DNA from: Planctomycetaceae bacterium
Lineage (GTDB): Bacteria; Planctomycetota; Planctomycetia; Pirellulales; Pirellulaceae
Length of the DNA: 64,000 bases
Assembly: GCA_024642205.1 (NCBI GenBank)
Contig: JAHEBQ010000019.1
Coordinates: 41,417-105,416, forward strand
Direction: 5' to 3'
The notes under the pieces are model-generated. The model saw nothing but the letters and a program-made list of their open reading frames with translations. It made no database searches and was not told where the DNA came from. This document shows positions 14,142 to 23,425 of this stretch, piece by piece. Position 1 is the first letter of the stretch, and each line of letters starts with the position of its first letter. Both the position numbers and the translations under genes were made by a program.

Positions 14142-16001
14142 GTGAGTCCATTCATGATTGCCGAACTCGAGCTCAATATCAGCTTACTTGAAATCTGGGT
14201 TGAACGCATGTTTGTTGCCAGTTGGCAGGGTGGAATATTACTGGCGTTGGTTTGGATGATTTGCAGGTTTTGGAAACAGCTTCCGGCCTCGACTCGTTGT
14301 TGGATATGGCGAATTGCCTATTTGAAGTTCGTCCTGGTCCTGATGTTTGGCGGCCTGTTCAAGCTCCCCCTGCTACCCGCCTCGTTCAACAACGCAAAAC
14401 CAATCTCCACCGCTGGCATTGAAGTCGCAGCCGGGCAGCTATGGATCCCGGAACAGGCGAGAGCGGAGAAACCGGACGACCTGCGTGGTGATTGGGAATG
14501 GGAAGCTGCCGCGGCTCCGACCCCAACGATAACTCAATTACCGGAATCAATTGACGCGAAAACGGTTTTGCATGCAACGCTGTTCGGAATCTGGATTGTC
14601 GGTTGCGCATGGAGCCTGGTCAACGTGAATCGCCAGCAACTGGCAACTCGACGATTGGTTGCCCACAGCAAGCCATTCGAAACAGGGCGATTCTTCGGTT
14701 ACTATCGGATTCTATGTGCCCAGTTGAAGCTCTCAAGTCCTCCCGGGCTGGCAACGACGTCAGAACTAAAATCGCCGATTGTGGCCGGTGCCTGGCGATC
14801 AACGATTCTGATTCCTGAATCGGTACTTCAAACCTGCGGACCGGACGAACTGGGCTTGATTGTCGCTCATGAACTGGCCCATGCAAAACGTCGGGATTTA
14901 TTGTGGAACTGGTTACCCGTACTGGTTCGAACCTGCTTCTTCTTTCATCCACTGGTCTGGCTGACCCAACAGCGATACGCACTCGACCAGGAAATTGCTT
15001 GCGACTGCATGGCGCTGAATAGCACCAGGGCACAATGCCGTGAGTACGGAAACCTGCTGGTCAAGGTCTCTTCAGCAACTTCTTCCCACCGGAGCCCAAG
15101 GCTTGCCGCACTCGGCGTTGCAAGCTCATTCAAAACCCTAAGAACAAGGATTCTGGAAATGCACCAATTCCAACGTCAAACTTCGCAAATCTCCCGACTC
15201 TTATCGATCACCATCGTCGCTACCGGGTTATTTGCCATCGCGCCATTTGACCTCGTTGCCCAACAAGGAAAACCGGTTCAAAGAACGGTTGATAACGAAT
15301 CGACCCTGCCAATCGAAGACCCTGTCGAACCATTGCGTCAAGCCGCCCGTTCCATTGCCTCGTCAAGTCCGGACGATGAAATTGGCATTTCAGATTCGCG
15401 GGAAGGGCGATCGAGCAATCTCAGCATCTCTGTGAGCGATGGTGATGTGTCCGAATCCATTCAAATCAACTCGGGACAGAATGGCGGAGTGGACGTTGTC
15501 TTTTCGAAGGTTGTAGATGGTCAGACGAAAGTCAGAGAATACAGGCTGGAAAAAATCGAACAACTGGCTGAGAAAGACAAACAAGCATACGATTTTTACA
15601 AAAATCATGTCAAACCGGCTGGACAGGGAATGGGTAACAACGGCACTACCATGGCCACCGGAACCGGGCGCCGAAGCAGCACAGGGAGGTCTGGCTCCCG
15701 TTCATTACGCCAACGGAGTTCGCGTTCTGGAAACTCAAATGCAATTACCGACCAGTCCAGTGACTCGTCATCGCAAAGCTCTTCCAGTTCGGCATGGGAA
15801 AGGTCTTCTTCGGTTGGTCGAAATGGAAGAACTCGCAACAATCGGAGTTTCGGCACGACGGGTAATGGAACCGTTGGCGGTGGTGTTGGCAATGCGAATC
15901 AGCAGCTGATTCAGCAAATCAACCAGATGATCAATCAAACCAGTGACACACAAATGAAAGACAATCTGCGCAGGATGTTGAACGAAATCCAGAACAATTA
16001 A
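14142..16001 (+). CDS. M56-family (BlaR1-like) membrane metallopeptidase with Ser-rich tail
   Basis: The 619-residue integral membrane zinc peptidase has hydrophobic segments at about 28-43, 60-80, 145-162 and 360-385. It carries the catalytic HELAH at 243-247, with the downstream Glu284 in DQEIACD as third ligand. The family normally cleaves the partner BlaI repressor, and the BlaI gene lies just upstream. Classical BlaR1 ends in a penicillin-binding sensor domain. Here the roughly 230 residues after the last membrane segment have no such domain. Instead they include a Ser/Arg/Asn/Gly-rich low-complexity stretch (about 500-585) and a final helical QQINQMINQ-type segment. The trigger is therefore probably not a beta-lactam. 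The GTG start is taken; an ATG 12 bases later is possible. Confidence 0.88.
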   Translation: MSPFMIAELELNISLLEIWVERMFVASWQGGILLALVWMICRFWKQLPASTRCWIWRIAYLKFVLVLMFGGLFKLPLLPASFNNAKPISTAGIEVAAGQLWIPEQARAEKPDDLRGDWEWEAAAAPTPTITQLPESIDAKTVLHATLFGIWIVGCAWSLVNVNRQQLATRRLVAHSKPFETGRFFGYYRILCAQLKLSSPPGLATTSELKSPIVAGAWRSTILIPESVLQTCGPDELGLIVAHELAHAKRRDLLWNWLPVLVRTCFFFHPLVWLTQQRYALDQEIACDCMALNSTRAQCREYGNLLVKVSSATSSHRSPRLAALGVASSFKTLRTRILEMHQFQRQTSQISRLLSITIVATGLFAIAPFDLVAQQGKPVQRTVDNESTLPIEDPVEPLRQAARSIASSSPDDEIGISDSREGRSSNLSISVSDGDVSESIQINSGQNGGVDVVFSKVVDGQTKVREYRLEKIEQLAEKDKQAYDFYKNHVKPAGQGMGNNGTTMATGTGRRSSTGRSGSRSLRQRSSRSGNSNAITDQSSDSSSQSSSSSAWERSSSVGRNGRTRNNRSFGTTGNGTVGGGVGNANQQLIQQINQMINQTSDTQMKDNLRRMLNEIQNN

Positions 16002-16012
16002 TGCCGTTCGAC

Positions 16013-18217
16013 CTACCGCGCCATTGGTTTTAAAGTCGCGGTTCCGAACATGGGTCTGCACTCCTCGTGAATCATGGTTTGTGAGAACCGAAGGGTACCG
16101 TCGGTTTGCATTTCGACCGAGAACTTCCGGAGGTTATACAGGCCCTTCTCAAATCCAAACGTTTCGCCATCATCCTCGTAGAGGCTGCAGGTCGCATCGG
16201 TTTTTCCGTAGTAACGAATTTCCAAATCGGTGCCGATAATCTCCCGGGTCCGGTTGACGGGTTTCTTGAGCATCGGAATCAAAGACCCTTCCTTGACAAA
16301 CAAAGGGGGCAAATCGTTGGTCTGTTGGGCCGTGACCTTGATTTCCTCGTGGTTGCCGACCAGCTGACCCGAATAGAAGTCGTACCAGTTGCCTTTGGGA
16401 AGTTGGACCTGTCGTTCAACGGAACGGTTGTAAAAGGGTGCTACCAGGATATCGGGGCCAAACATGAACAGACTATTATCTTCCTTGATTTCCGGTTCAT
16501 CGCCATCGGCATAAGGAGCGTTTTCGCCATTGATTTCTCGTTCTCGGCCGACTTGACGCGAGTTCGTTCTCCCGGTTTCCAGCAACATTGAGCGAACGGG
16601 GGGCACGCCATTTTGGTGGTAGTCTGCAAACGCGGTATAGAGGTAGGGAAGCAATTGCATTCGAAGTTGAATTGTGTTTCGCACAGCGCCGGTCGAATCG
16701 GGAAAGCTCCAGGGTTTGGTCCCACTGGCCCAGGCGTTGAGCATTGCCAGGGGAGAGAAACAAACCGTATGCATCCGATTGATCCACTCGCGATCGCTTC
16801 CGGCGCTACGGATCTCGGGACACCACAAGATACCACTGAGGCTGGCTGACGAAATTCCGGTAATATATTCGTCGTGCCCGTAGGAATCCGAGTAGATAGC
16901 AAACGGGTAATGGGATGCCGCGCCGTTGCTCGCCCGGACCAGACCAAAAGTCCGCAGATTGTGTTTGTGGTAAAGCTCCTTGTAAAACATCCGCTGCATC
17001 AACAAGCCGTAGGTTTGACGCATCGACTCGGAAGAGGTGCCAGAGGGAAACACCGCATGGTCGGGCCACAACCAATGGTCGTATCCATCCACTTCATCAA
17101 TTTTGTAACCAGAGACTCCGATATCAAAGTGGTCCTGCTTGTGTTGCTCGATCAAAATGTCACGGGCTTCCTGCAAGGTGTAATCGGGCACGATACCCAA
17201 CCAGACCAGGTGAGATCCGGACAATGGGTACATTTTTTCATAGATCCGGGCATGCTGCGAGATATACGGATTTTCCCAAAGATTGAGGTGGAGGCCGTCA
17301 TCCAGGAGTTTTTTCGTAAAACCACCAGGATCTGGGAATCGTTTTCGTTGCCACTCGAATGTGCAAGGATAAGATTTTGTTTGCCAACCGGGTTCCAGTC
17401 CGATGACATCCAACGGAATGTCATGTTTTCGGAAATCGTTGATCTCTTGTACCGTTTGGGCTGCGGAAAACTTTGACGGAACCCGGTGCCAAAACCCCAA
17501 TCCCCAGAGTGGTGGCATGGCGCCGCCGCCACAGTACAAGTTGTAACGGGCGACGATGTCCTGCAGGTCGGTGCCGGTGAACACAACGAGTTCCATCCCC
17601 TTGCCGTGGACGTAGGCTTCGATCGCATCGCCCGGCGGCTGAGCCATCCAGCGCCCCGATTGTGGCTCATCGTCCGGTGGATTTCGGTCGACTTCCGGCG
17701 GATTGGTTTTGGAATCCTTGCGGTTACCAACCTGGTTATAAACTTTGAGGAACTTGGCCGTGTTGAAAAAGACGCCATATCCCTGGCTGGAAATAAAGAA
17801 TGGGACAGGCGCATGAGTGGCCCCTCCACCCTTGGAAAAATGATCTACTTTCAGCGTCAGAATTTTCCCGTTTTTTTGTGTTCCGTCAAACTGCAAACCA
17901 TAGCCAAAGATTTTCTCGCCGACAGAGGTCGGGATGCGTACCATGAGTTTCTGGTCCGAATTGACGTGATAGCCAATTTTCCGGATCCGGCCTGGCAAAG
18001 GAATGTTCTTCAACCGGTTCAGTCGCTCAATCTTCGGTGGAGCGCCGGCGAGATCACTGTAACGAACCTCCCCTGAAGCTTCTCCCAACTCGGCCGACCA
18101 GACGCCGTGGGCAACCTTTTTCCATTTGTCGACCGTGGTCAAATCGCCGAGATCCTGTGCAGCAGTCGTGCTGCAGAAAGCCCCACAGATCAACAAGATC
18201 GCTGTCGACAAGCGCAT
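16013..18217 (-). CDS. Glycoside hydrolase family 31 (alpha-glucosidase/xylosidase-like)
   Basis: The 734-residue enzyme with an N-terminal signal peptide (about 1-20) is predicted to be periplasmic or secreted. An N-terminal beta-sandwich (about 60-225) leads into the GH31 barrel (about 235-560), and C-terminal beta domains follow. The catalytic nucleophile is most likely Asp374 in YKIDEVDG. The acid/base is probably among Asp444 or Asp449 in SDSYGHDE. PLWGLGFWHR and LGLEPGW-type motifs fit the family. GH31 enzymes cleave alpha-linked glucose, xylose or sulfoquinovose. The arginine pattern needed for sulfoquinovosidase was not checked. It lies 90 bases after a DUF1080 gene on the same strand and ends 11 bases from the convergent M56 gene. 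Confidence 0.9.
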   Translation of the reverse strand: MRLSTAILLICGAFCSTTAAQDLGDLTTVDKWKKVAHGVWSAELGEASGEVRYSDLAGAPPKIERLNRLKNIPLPGRIRKIGYHVNSDQKLMVRIPTSVGEKIFGYGLQFDGTQKNGKILTLKVDHFSKGGGATHAPVPFFISSQGYGVFFNTAKFLKVYNQVGNRKDSKTNPPEVDRNPPDDEPQSGRWMAQPPGDAIEAYVHGKGMELVVFTGTDLQDIVARYNLYCGGGAMPPLWGLGFWHRVPSKFSAAQTVQEINDFRKHDIPLDVIGLEPGWQTKSYPCTFEWQRKRFPDPGGFTKKLLDDGLHLNLWENPYISQHARIYEKMYPLSGSHLVWLGIVPDYTLQEARDILIEQHKQDHFDIGVSGYKIDEVDGYDHWLWPDHAVFPSGTSSESMRQTYGLLMQRMFYKELYHKHNLRTFGLVRASNGAASHYPFAIYSDSYGHDEYITGISSASLSGILWCPEIRSAGSDREWINRMHTVCFSPLAMLNAWASGTKPWSFPDSTGAVRNTIQLRMQLLPYLYTAFADYHQNGVPPVRSMLLETGRTNSRQVGREREINGENAPYADGDEPEIKEDNSLFMFGPDILVAPFYNRSVERQVQLPKGNWYDFYSGQLVGNHEEIKVTAQQTNDLPPLFVKEGSLIPMLKKPVNRTREIIGTDLEIRYYGKTDATCSLYEDDGETFGFEKGLYNLRKFSVEMQTDGTLRFSQTMIHEECRPMFGTATLKPMAR

Positions 18218-18307
18218 TCCGTTTTTTATCCTGATGATAGGGACCCTGGGTCGTGACGAGTTTGGATTCGGGGCCTGGAATTGGCGTTCGAAACCCTGGA
18301 TTCCAGC

Positions 18308-19522
18308 TTACTCCTGGATTTCGCGAATACGTATGTTGCGAAACTTGAGGTTGTTCGGTTGACCGTGATCCTGGAATCCGATGTAGCCTTCCAGTGGGCG
18401 GTCTTTCATCGCTCCCTCGTCCAACTGAGTATCGATAATCTGTTGACCGTTAAGTTCAACTTCCAGATGGCTGCCGATACAGGTCACAACCATTCGATTC
18501 CACTCGTTTGGGGGTCGAGACATATTTTTTGTCGCCGCTGCATCGGTGCCAACAACTCCTCCGTGGTCATGCGACCCGAGGGGCCCCTGTTTTTGGGACG
18601 AGTCAAGAATCTGGACTTCGATACCTTTTTTCACGGGGTCATTTCGATCACCGACACGAAAGTAAACTCCACTATTGCCGCCGGGCGAATACGAATATTC
18701 CACGTCCAGGACGAAATCCTTGTACTTTTTTTCCGACCAGAGATACGCGTCGTAGCGCTGCCACCCCGTCTCTCCGTCACGGGGCTGGATTAAAACCGAT
18801 CCATCACCCTGGGGAATCCAGTTGCCGTTGGTTTTCCAGCCACCGAGGTCTATCCCATTGTACAACGACTTGAAATGGCTCAGATCGCGAAGTTTCAGGT
18901 TCCGCCAACGGACTTCGAATGGTCCCTGACCTGAACCGATTCCGTGAACCTGAAGTCCGATGAATCCCTTGGGATGCGATTGGTATCGTTCATCGTGAGT
19001 CAGATCGGAAATGGGTTGCCCATTGATCCAGGTTTCAATTCTGTTGCCAAACGCTACGACGTGGTACGAATTCCACTCTCCGTCTTTGAAGTATTGGTGC
19101 GGTTTCCGGTCTGCGTCTGGCGTCATCCAGCCCCCCGCTGCTTCGCCGTAAACATACCCTGCCATGCCATCGAGTGAAATTTCCACCTGGGGTCCGTTAA
19201 CACGGCCATCGGGTTTGTCACCGATGCTCTGTGAGCGAATCTGGACTCCGGAATTCAAAGCGGAATCGACTTTGACTTCAAACTTCAGTTCAAAGTCGCC
19301 GTAGAGTCTGTCGGAACACAGAAAGGAATTGGGGCTCCCTTCGGACGTCTTACCGACGATCGCATCTCCGTCGACGCGGTAGGTTGCAGTACCGTTGCGC
19401 TGTGACCATCCGTCCAGGTTTTTTCCGTTAAACAAGTCAACGAATCCAGGATCATCCTGAGCCCGGACTGTCGAAGTCAGAATCATGGCCAACAGCAAAC
19501 CGGCCGATACGAAACGAGGCAT
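18308..19522 (-). CDS. Secreted tandem DUF1080 (3-keto-disaccharide hydrolase-like) protein
   Basis: The 404-residue exported protein has a signal peptide at 1-22 and two concanavalin-like DUF1080 domains in tandem (about 27-215 and 216-402). Each domain opens with the same motif: FVDLFNGKNLDGW in the first and SLYNGIDLGGW in the second. Each also carries an NSGV..R strand and a W-N-S/R-H/V block (EWNSYHVVAFG and EWNRMVVTCIG). DUF1080 proteins are abundant in planctomycetes, and some act on 3-keto-glycosides. The start at 19522 places the signal peptide correctly; an earlier in-frame start lacks one. Position between SMP-30 and GH31 suggests a shared carbohydrate-use task. A 9-base inverted repeat lies about 100-140 bases upstream. 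Confidence 0.9.
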   Translation of the reverse strand: MPRFVSAGLLLAMILTSTVRAQDDPGFVDLFNGKNLDGWSQRNGTATYRVDGDAIVGKTSEGSPNSFLCSDRLYGDFELKFEVKVDSALNSGVQIRSQSIGDKPDGRVNGPQVEISLDGMAGYVYGEAAGGWMTPDADRKPHQYFKDGEWNSYHVVAFGNRIETWINGQPISDLTHDERYQSHPKGFIGLQVHGIGSGQGPFEVRWRNLKLRDLSHFKSLYNGIDLGGWKTNGNWIPQGDGSVLIQPRDGETGWQRYDAYLWSEKKYKDFVLDVEYSYSPGGNSGVYFRVGDRNDPVKKGIEVQILDSSQKQGPLGSHDHGGVVGTDAAATKNMSRPPNEWNRMVVTCIGSHLEVELNGQQIIDTQLDEGAMKDRPLEGYIGFQDHGQPNNLKFRNIRIREIQE

Positions 19523-19621
19523 GGCGAGATCTTTCAAAAAAAGAAAATGAACCGGACGGAAAAGAGTGCAAGCAAATTCTTGTCGTTGGAATTCCTGCAT
19601 GGCAACACTGAACCAACATGC

Positions 19622-19660
19622 TGTTTCATACTTTACCAATACGAAGCATGTTATGAAACA
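19622..19660. promoter_or_regulatory. Inverted repeat upstream of DUF1080 gene
   Basis: TGTTTCATA (19622-19630) and TATGAAACA (19652-19660) are perfect inverted copies separated by 21 bases, about two helical turns. They lie in the leader region of the DUF1080/GH31 genes and after the SMP-30 stop codon. The spacing suits either a regulator operator pair or a weak hairpin. No T-run follows, so a terminator is less likely. Confidence 0.35.
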
Positions 19661-19795
19661 AAAGCAGTTCCATTATCGGAACCTGATTAACCTTAGCAGC
19701 AGATCATACGGGAAATCAATCATGTCGGCCCCGTCATTCTTTGCAACGCATCCAATTAAATCCAGATGGTGACAACTGACCTGTTGGCACTTGCA

Positions 19796-20692
19796 TCAGC
19801 CGGCGAATTCAGGCTGCGCAACTCCCCCGACTTGCACGTCGGCGACGAACAAGTCGCCAGCCAACGGTTGCTGCCGTCGTTCCTCCGGGTTCAGCCCTAT
19901 CGACGCGGTGGTAATCAGCAACTGGTCCAGGTTGGGGCCACCGAACGCACAGGCGGTTGGCGCGGCGACTGGCAACGAGATTTTGGATAGTATTCTGGAC
20001 GAAACCGGGCAGATTTTGGCCACGCACCATCCTCCCCAGAAGGCAATCCACAGATTGTCATCGGTATCAATCGCCATTCCGTCGGGAAACCCGATTTCGT
20101 CCGGCGCTCGAAAGATACAGGTGCGATTTTCAATCCTGCCTGTCGTACGATCATAGTCAAACTGATAGACTTCCCGGCGAGGCGAGTCGACGAAGTACAT
20201 CCGCTGCCCGTTACGTGACCACACGATACCATTGGAAACGCCAATGTCATCTCCCCATCGCTTGATGATCTGTCCATCGGATTCAAGCGAGTACAACGAC
20301 CCTGTGAAGATCTTCATATGGTCTTTTATGCGCATCGTGCCGGCCCAGAATCGACCTTCGGGGTCGCATTTTCCGTCATTGAAACGATTGTCAGGCTTAT
20401 CGAATTCCGGATCACCCCACGATTGAACCTGGCCGGACACCGGATCGAAAGAGGCAAGACCGTCCTGCAATGAAAGCATCAATCCACCCCGCTTGCGAAC
20501 GACGACCGTGCCGGGCATCTGATCCAGTTGCCACTCCAGGTTTCTCAACGAATCAGGGGAAAACCGAAACAATTTCCTTTCCTCGATGTCGATCCACCAG
20601 TAGGCCGAGCAGCGAGGGTCCCAGAGCGGGCCTTCACCCAGTGTTGCCTGGGCGGCAAAAACCTGCTCGGCATTGAATTGCTGAATCGCCAT
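19796..20692 (-). CDS. SMP-30/gluconolactonase family protein
   Basis: The 298-residue six-bladed propeller belongs to the SMP-30/LRE family, which hydrolyses sugar lactones such as gluconolactone with a divalent metal. The metal site is complete: Glu20 (LGEGPLWD), Asn154 (GVSNGIVW) and Asp204 (GFPDGMAID). The substrate-side NRFNDGK block is at 102-108. There is no signal peptide, so it should act in the cytoplasm. It is transcribed toward the DUF1080 and GH31 genes with a 273-base gap. Together they could release a sugar outside the cell, oxidise it and open the lactone inside. The oxidising enzyme would have to be encoded elsewhere, possibly in the dehydrogenase cluster at 10-12 kb. Confidence 0.92.
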   Translation of the reverse strand: MAIQQFNAEQVFAAQATLGEGPLWDPRCSAYWWIDIEERKLFRFSPDSLRNLEWQLDQMPGTVVVRKRGGLMLSLQDGLASFDPVSGQVQSWGDPEFDKPDNRFNDGKCDPEGRFWAGTMRIKDHMKIFTGSLYSLESDGQIIKRWGDDIGVSNGIVWSRNGQRMYFVDSPRREVYQFDYDRTTGRIENRTCIFRAPDEIGFPDGMAIDTDDNLWIAFWGGWCVAKICPVSSRILSKISLPVAAPTACAFGGPNLDQLLITTASIGLNPEERRQQPLAGDLFVADVQVGGVAQPEFAG

Positions 20693-21199
20693 AGGAATTC
20701 ATGGTTTTCTGTTGATCGTTTTATGAACGAATGTGCGATTCATCCAAATGAGTTCGACAGGATACTACTCGACTGAACCGTCATGGGTTGTGGTTTGCAC
20801 AAAAAGGCTGGGTTCGCGGTTCTTGAACCTGGGCGATCAACCCAATTTAACTTATTCGTAAACCCTGACAATTCTGCGCGAAGCGCACCTTAACCCGAAT
20901 GGACGACAACATCAACGCCCTGAAACGTTTCCTGAAACGAGCCTCGGCCCGATGCAACAGGTTTCCTAACATGTTAACATGATGGGCGTTACGTGCCCGT
21001 CAAGATTGCCGGGGGCCTCAACAAAAAACATCGCCTCGGCTGCGGGGTAACTTGTGTTTCAAGTTGGGTCGCGTCTGCGTTGTGACTTCGGGATAATGAT
21101 CCGGTTGTACCGGTCAATTAACCCTTTATGTTTGTCTACGTGATGGAACCCGGAGACACGAACCACGATCAATTAAATTGAACCATTGGGGATGCAACC
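20693..21199. promoter_or_regulatory. Divergent intergenic region with palindrome
   Basis: This 507-base stretch separates the divergent SMP-30 and hydroxylase-methyltransferase genes and must contain both promoters. It contains no credible gene. The perfect palindrome TAACATGTTA at 20967-20976, overlapped by TGTTAACA (20972-20979), is the clearest candidate regulator site. GGGG ahead of the GTG at 21200 supplies a ribosome binding site for the plus-strand gene. Confidence 0.35.
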
Positions 21200-22636
21200 G
21201 TGCTCCTAGGAATCGACTTGACACCGACAACTTTGCTTGACTTTATCCTTGCTTTTGCTTTGTGGATCGTCATCTGGACGCCTGTGGTTGCCCTGCTGGA
21301 ATACATCGCGCATCGCTGGATCATGCACAAAGCCAACCACTTGCTGGATCCGGACCTGTCGCAACTGAGGGCGCATGGCAAGCATCACCAGGGCGCCAAC
21401 CATTTCGATCTCGTCGACGTCCCGCTGAAGAATTGTTTCCGACTGACCGCCCCTTTTATTTTGGGCGTTCTGGCCTGGGGCTGGTTCGTAGGTCCGGTAT
21501 CGAGCATTGTAGCGCCGCTGCTGGCGCTGCTGACCTGGTGTTTTGTCTATGCCTATTTATGGAATCGCATGCACCGGGCGATTCACGACCTGGAAAAAAA
21601 CTGGTTTCGCCGCAGCGGTCCGATTTTCCGGTTCTTCATGAACCATCACCTGCAGCACCACGCACGCGCCAGGGTAAACTACGGGACAGTATTCCCATGG
21701 ACGGATTACGTATTCGGAACAAACGCCTCCCGGAACTTCAGTCCGAGCAGGTCAGTGACACGATCGCCCATAGAAGGCGTCAATGTTGAAACCGCAACGC
21801 CGTCTCCGAGCGATCCCGGCCTGTTGGTCCGATGGGCAATCCGACTCAGCGAACTCTCACCGACCTTGAAAAAGTTGCTCTGGCAACGCTGGTATCAACA
21901 CATCGCCGGTTACCAGGAGGCGGATTGGAAGTTCATGAATTACGGCTATTCCGATGAACAGTCCGGGCAAGACCCTGTCGAATTGCAGCCAACCGATGAA
22001 GAAGATCGCTTCGCCATTCAACTCTATCACCGGGTCGCCAGCGCCACGAACCTGGATGGACTCGACGTGCTGGAAGTTGGCTGCGGTCGCGGCGGCGGCG
22101 CGTCGTTTGTTCGCCGGTATCACGGGGTCAAGCAAATGACCGGTGTCGACTTTTCGAAAAAGGCCGTGCGTTTTTGTCTCGATCGCCACCAGGTAGACGG
22201 ACTTTCCTTTGTGCACGGCGATGCCGAAGCATTGCCGTTTGCGGACCAGTCGTTCGACGCAGTAATTAATGTCGAGTCGTCACACTGCTACCGTTCAATG
22301 CCGGCCTTTCTTGAACAGGTGAATCGGGTCCTGCGTCCGGGCGGGTACTTTCTCTTTGCCGACCTGCGGGCGTCGTATGATTGCGAGCGACTGCACCAAC
22401 AACTGCGGGAAAGCGGCCTGGCCATATTGGAACGCGAAAATATTACCGATCACGTGCTCGAGGCCCTGCAACGGGACAGCAAACGCAAGTTGGCGTTGAT
22501 TGAGAACTCCATTTCGCCGCGGTTGCTACATACGTTTCTTGAGTTTGCCGGCGTTGAAGGCTCCAAGGTTTACCGCAGCTTTCGCGACGGGGAACTGGTT
22601 TATGAACGTTATTTATTGAGAAAAACGCTTGAATAG
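21200..22636 (+). CDS. Fusion of fatty-acid hydroxylase (sterol desaturase superfamily) with SAM methyltransferase
   Basis: The 478-residue protein joins two enzymes. Residues 1-180 are a membrane di-iron hydroxylase with all His clusters: H38/H43 (HRWIMH), H59/H62/H63 (HGKHH), H125/H129 and H149/H150/H153/H154 (NHHLQHH). Membrane helices lie near 12-33 and 84-122. Residues about 225-475 are a class I methyltransferase with motif I LEVGCGRGGG (291-300), the acidic GVDFS strand, GDAEALPF and VLRPGGYF. This half is strikingly like mycobacterial phthiotriol-dimycocerosate methyltransferase (FMNYGY, ESSHCYRSMPAF). Translation starts at GTG with GGGGAT 6 bases upstream. A membrane-lipid hydroxylation followed by O-methylation is inferred; the substrate is unknown. 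Confidence 0.87.
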   Translation: MLLGIDLTPTTLLDFILAFALWIVIWTPVVALLEYIAHRWIMHKANHLLDPDLSQLRAHGKHHQGANHFDLVDVPLKNCFRLTAPFILGVLAWGWFVGPVSSIVAPLLALLTWCFVYAYLWNRMHRAIHDLEKNWFRRSGPIFRFFMNHHLQHHARARVNYGTVFPWTDYVFGTNASRNFSPSRSVTRSPIEGVNVETATPSPSDPGLLVRWAIRLSELSPTLKKLLWQRWYQHIAGYQEADWKFMNYGYSDEQSGQDPVELQPTDEEDRFAIQLYHRVASATNLDGLDVLEVGCGRGGGASFVRRYHGVKQMTGVDFSKKAVRFCLDRHQVDGLSFVHGDAEALPFADQSFDAVINVESSHCYRSMPAFLEQVNRVLRPGGYFLFADLRASYDCERLHQQLRESGLAILERENITDHVLEALQRDSKRKLALIENSISPRLLHTFLEFAGVEGSKVYRSFRDGELVYERYLLRKTLE

Positions 22637-22870
22637 TCCACGAAATATCGCGGCAGACTGAGCCTGGTTCAATCGTTCATCCGGTTACACGATTCACGCT
22701 CAATGTCAGCCTGACCATGGAGCGCTGACGAAATCCGTCATCGAACGGTTGCTCAAAATCGTCGCTATTCAATGTTGGCATGATGGATTCCCGGCAACCA
22801 CCTGATACTCGAACAGTTATATTGTTTTCCGTGGAGCGATGTCGATGCAAATCCTTTCGAGCTGAATCCG

Positions 22871-23425
22871 ATGAGCAAGATCGAACCGGGACAATCTAGT
22901 TTTTTCGCCGACGAAATCACACGGCCTGATCCAGTCCTGCTTAAATACTATGTATGCCGGTCGTTGTTCGCGGGTCCATTCTTTCCGATCGCGCTGATTC
23001 CCCAGTGGATTCGATACAGTACCTTGAGGTACGCCCTGGATCATGACGGCGTGGCGATGAGTTGGGGTTACCTTTTTCGCCGAGAAATCTATCTGACCTA
23101 TCGTCGCATCCAGGATATCCATGTAACACGCAACATCTTGCAACGATGGTTTGGATTGGCGAATGTCAGTATTCAGACCGCTTCGGGTAGTGCCGCACCC
23201 GAAATGGTCATCGAAGGCATCCTGCAGGCCGAACAACTTCGCGATTACCTTTACTCTCAGATGCGAGGTGCCAGGGGAGATAGGTTCGGGGCAAAAACAT
23301 TCGACTCGAACCAGGATTCAAGTGCCGTGGGGGCACAACCGGCGAATGACCCGTCGCTTGAATTGCTCACGGAAATCTCCGCAAACTTGCGGCGCCTGCT
23401 TGAACGACGCGAGCAACAATCATGA
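22871..23425 (+). CDS. Membrane-associated bacterial PH-domain protein (YdbS-like), first of pair
   Basis: The 184-residue protein has one or two hydrophobic segments at about 28-46 followed by a bPH2 (DUF304) domain at about 50-140. The domain shows the typical LRYALDHDGVAMSWGYLFRR start, the YRRIQDIHVTRNILQRWFGL core and the VIEGIL end. The C-terminal 45 residues are polar and end in a helical leucine-rich stretch. Its function is unknown; YdbS/YdbT pairs are membrane proteins of unclear role, and heterodimer formation is likely. The stop overlaps the ATG of the next, homologous gene (ATGA), so the two are translationally coupled. A 234-base gap separates it from the preceding methyltransferase fusion. 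Confidence 0.8.
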   Translation: MSKIEPGQSSFFADEITRPDPVLLKYYVCRSLFAGPFFPIALIPQWIRYSTLRYALDHDGVAMSWGYLFRREIYLTYRRIQDIHVTRNILQRWFGLANVSIQTASGSAAPEMVIEGILQAEQLRDYLYSQMRGARGDRFGAKTFDSNQDSSAVGAQPANDPSLELLTEISANLRRLLERREQQS

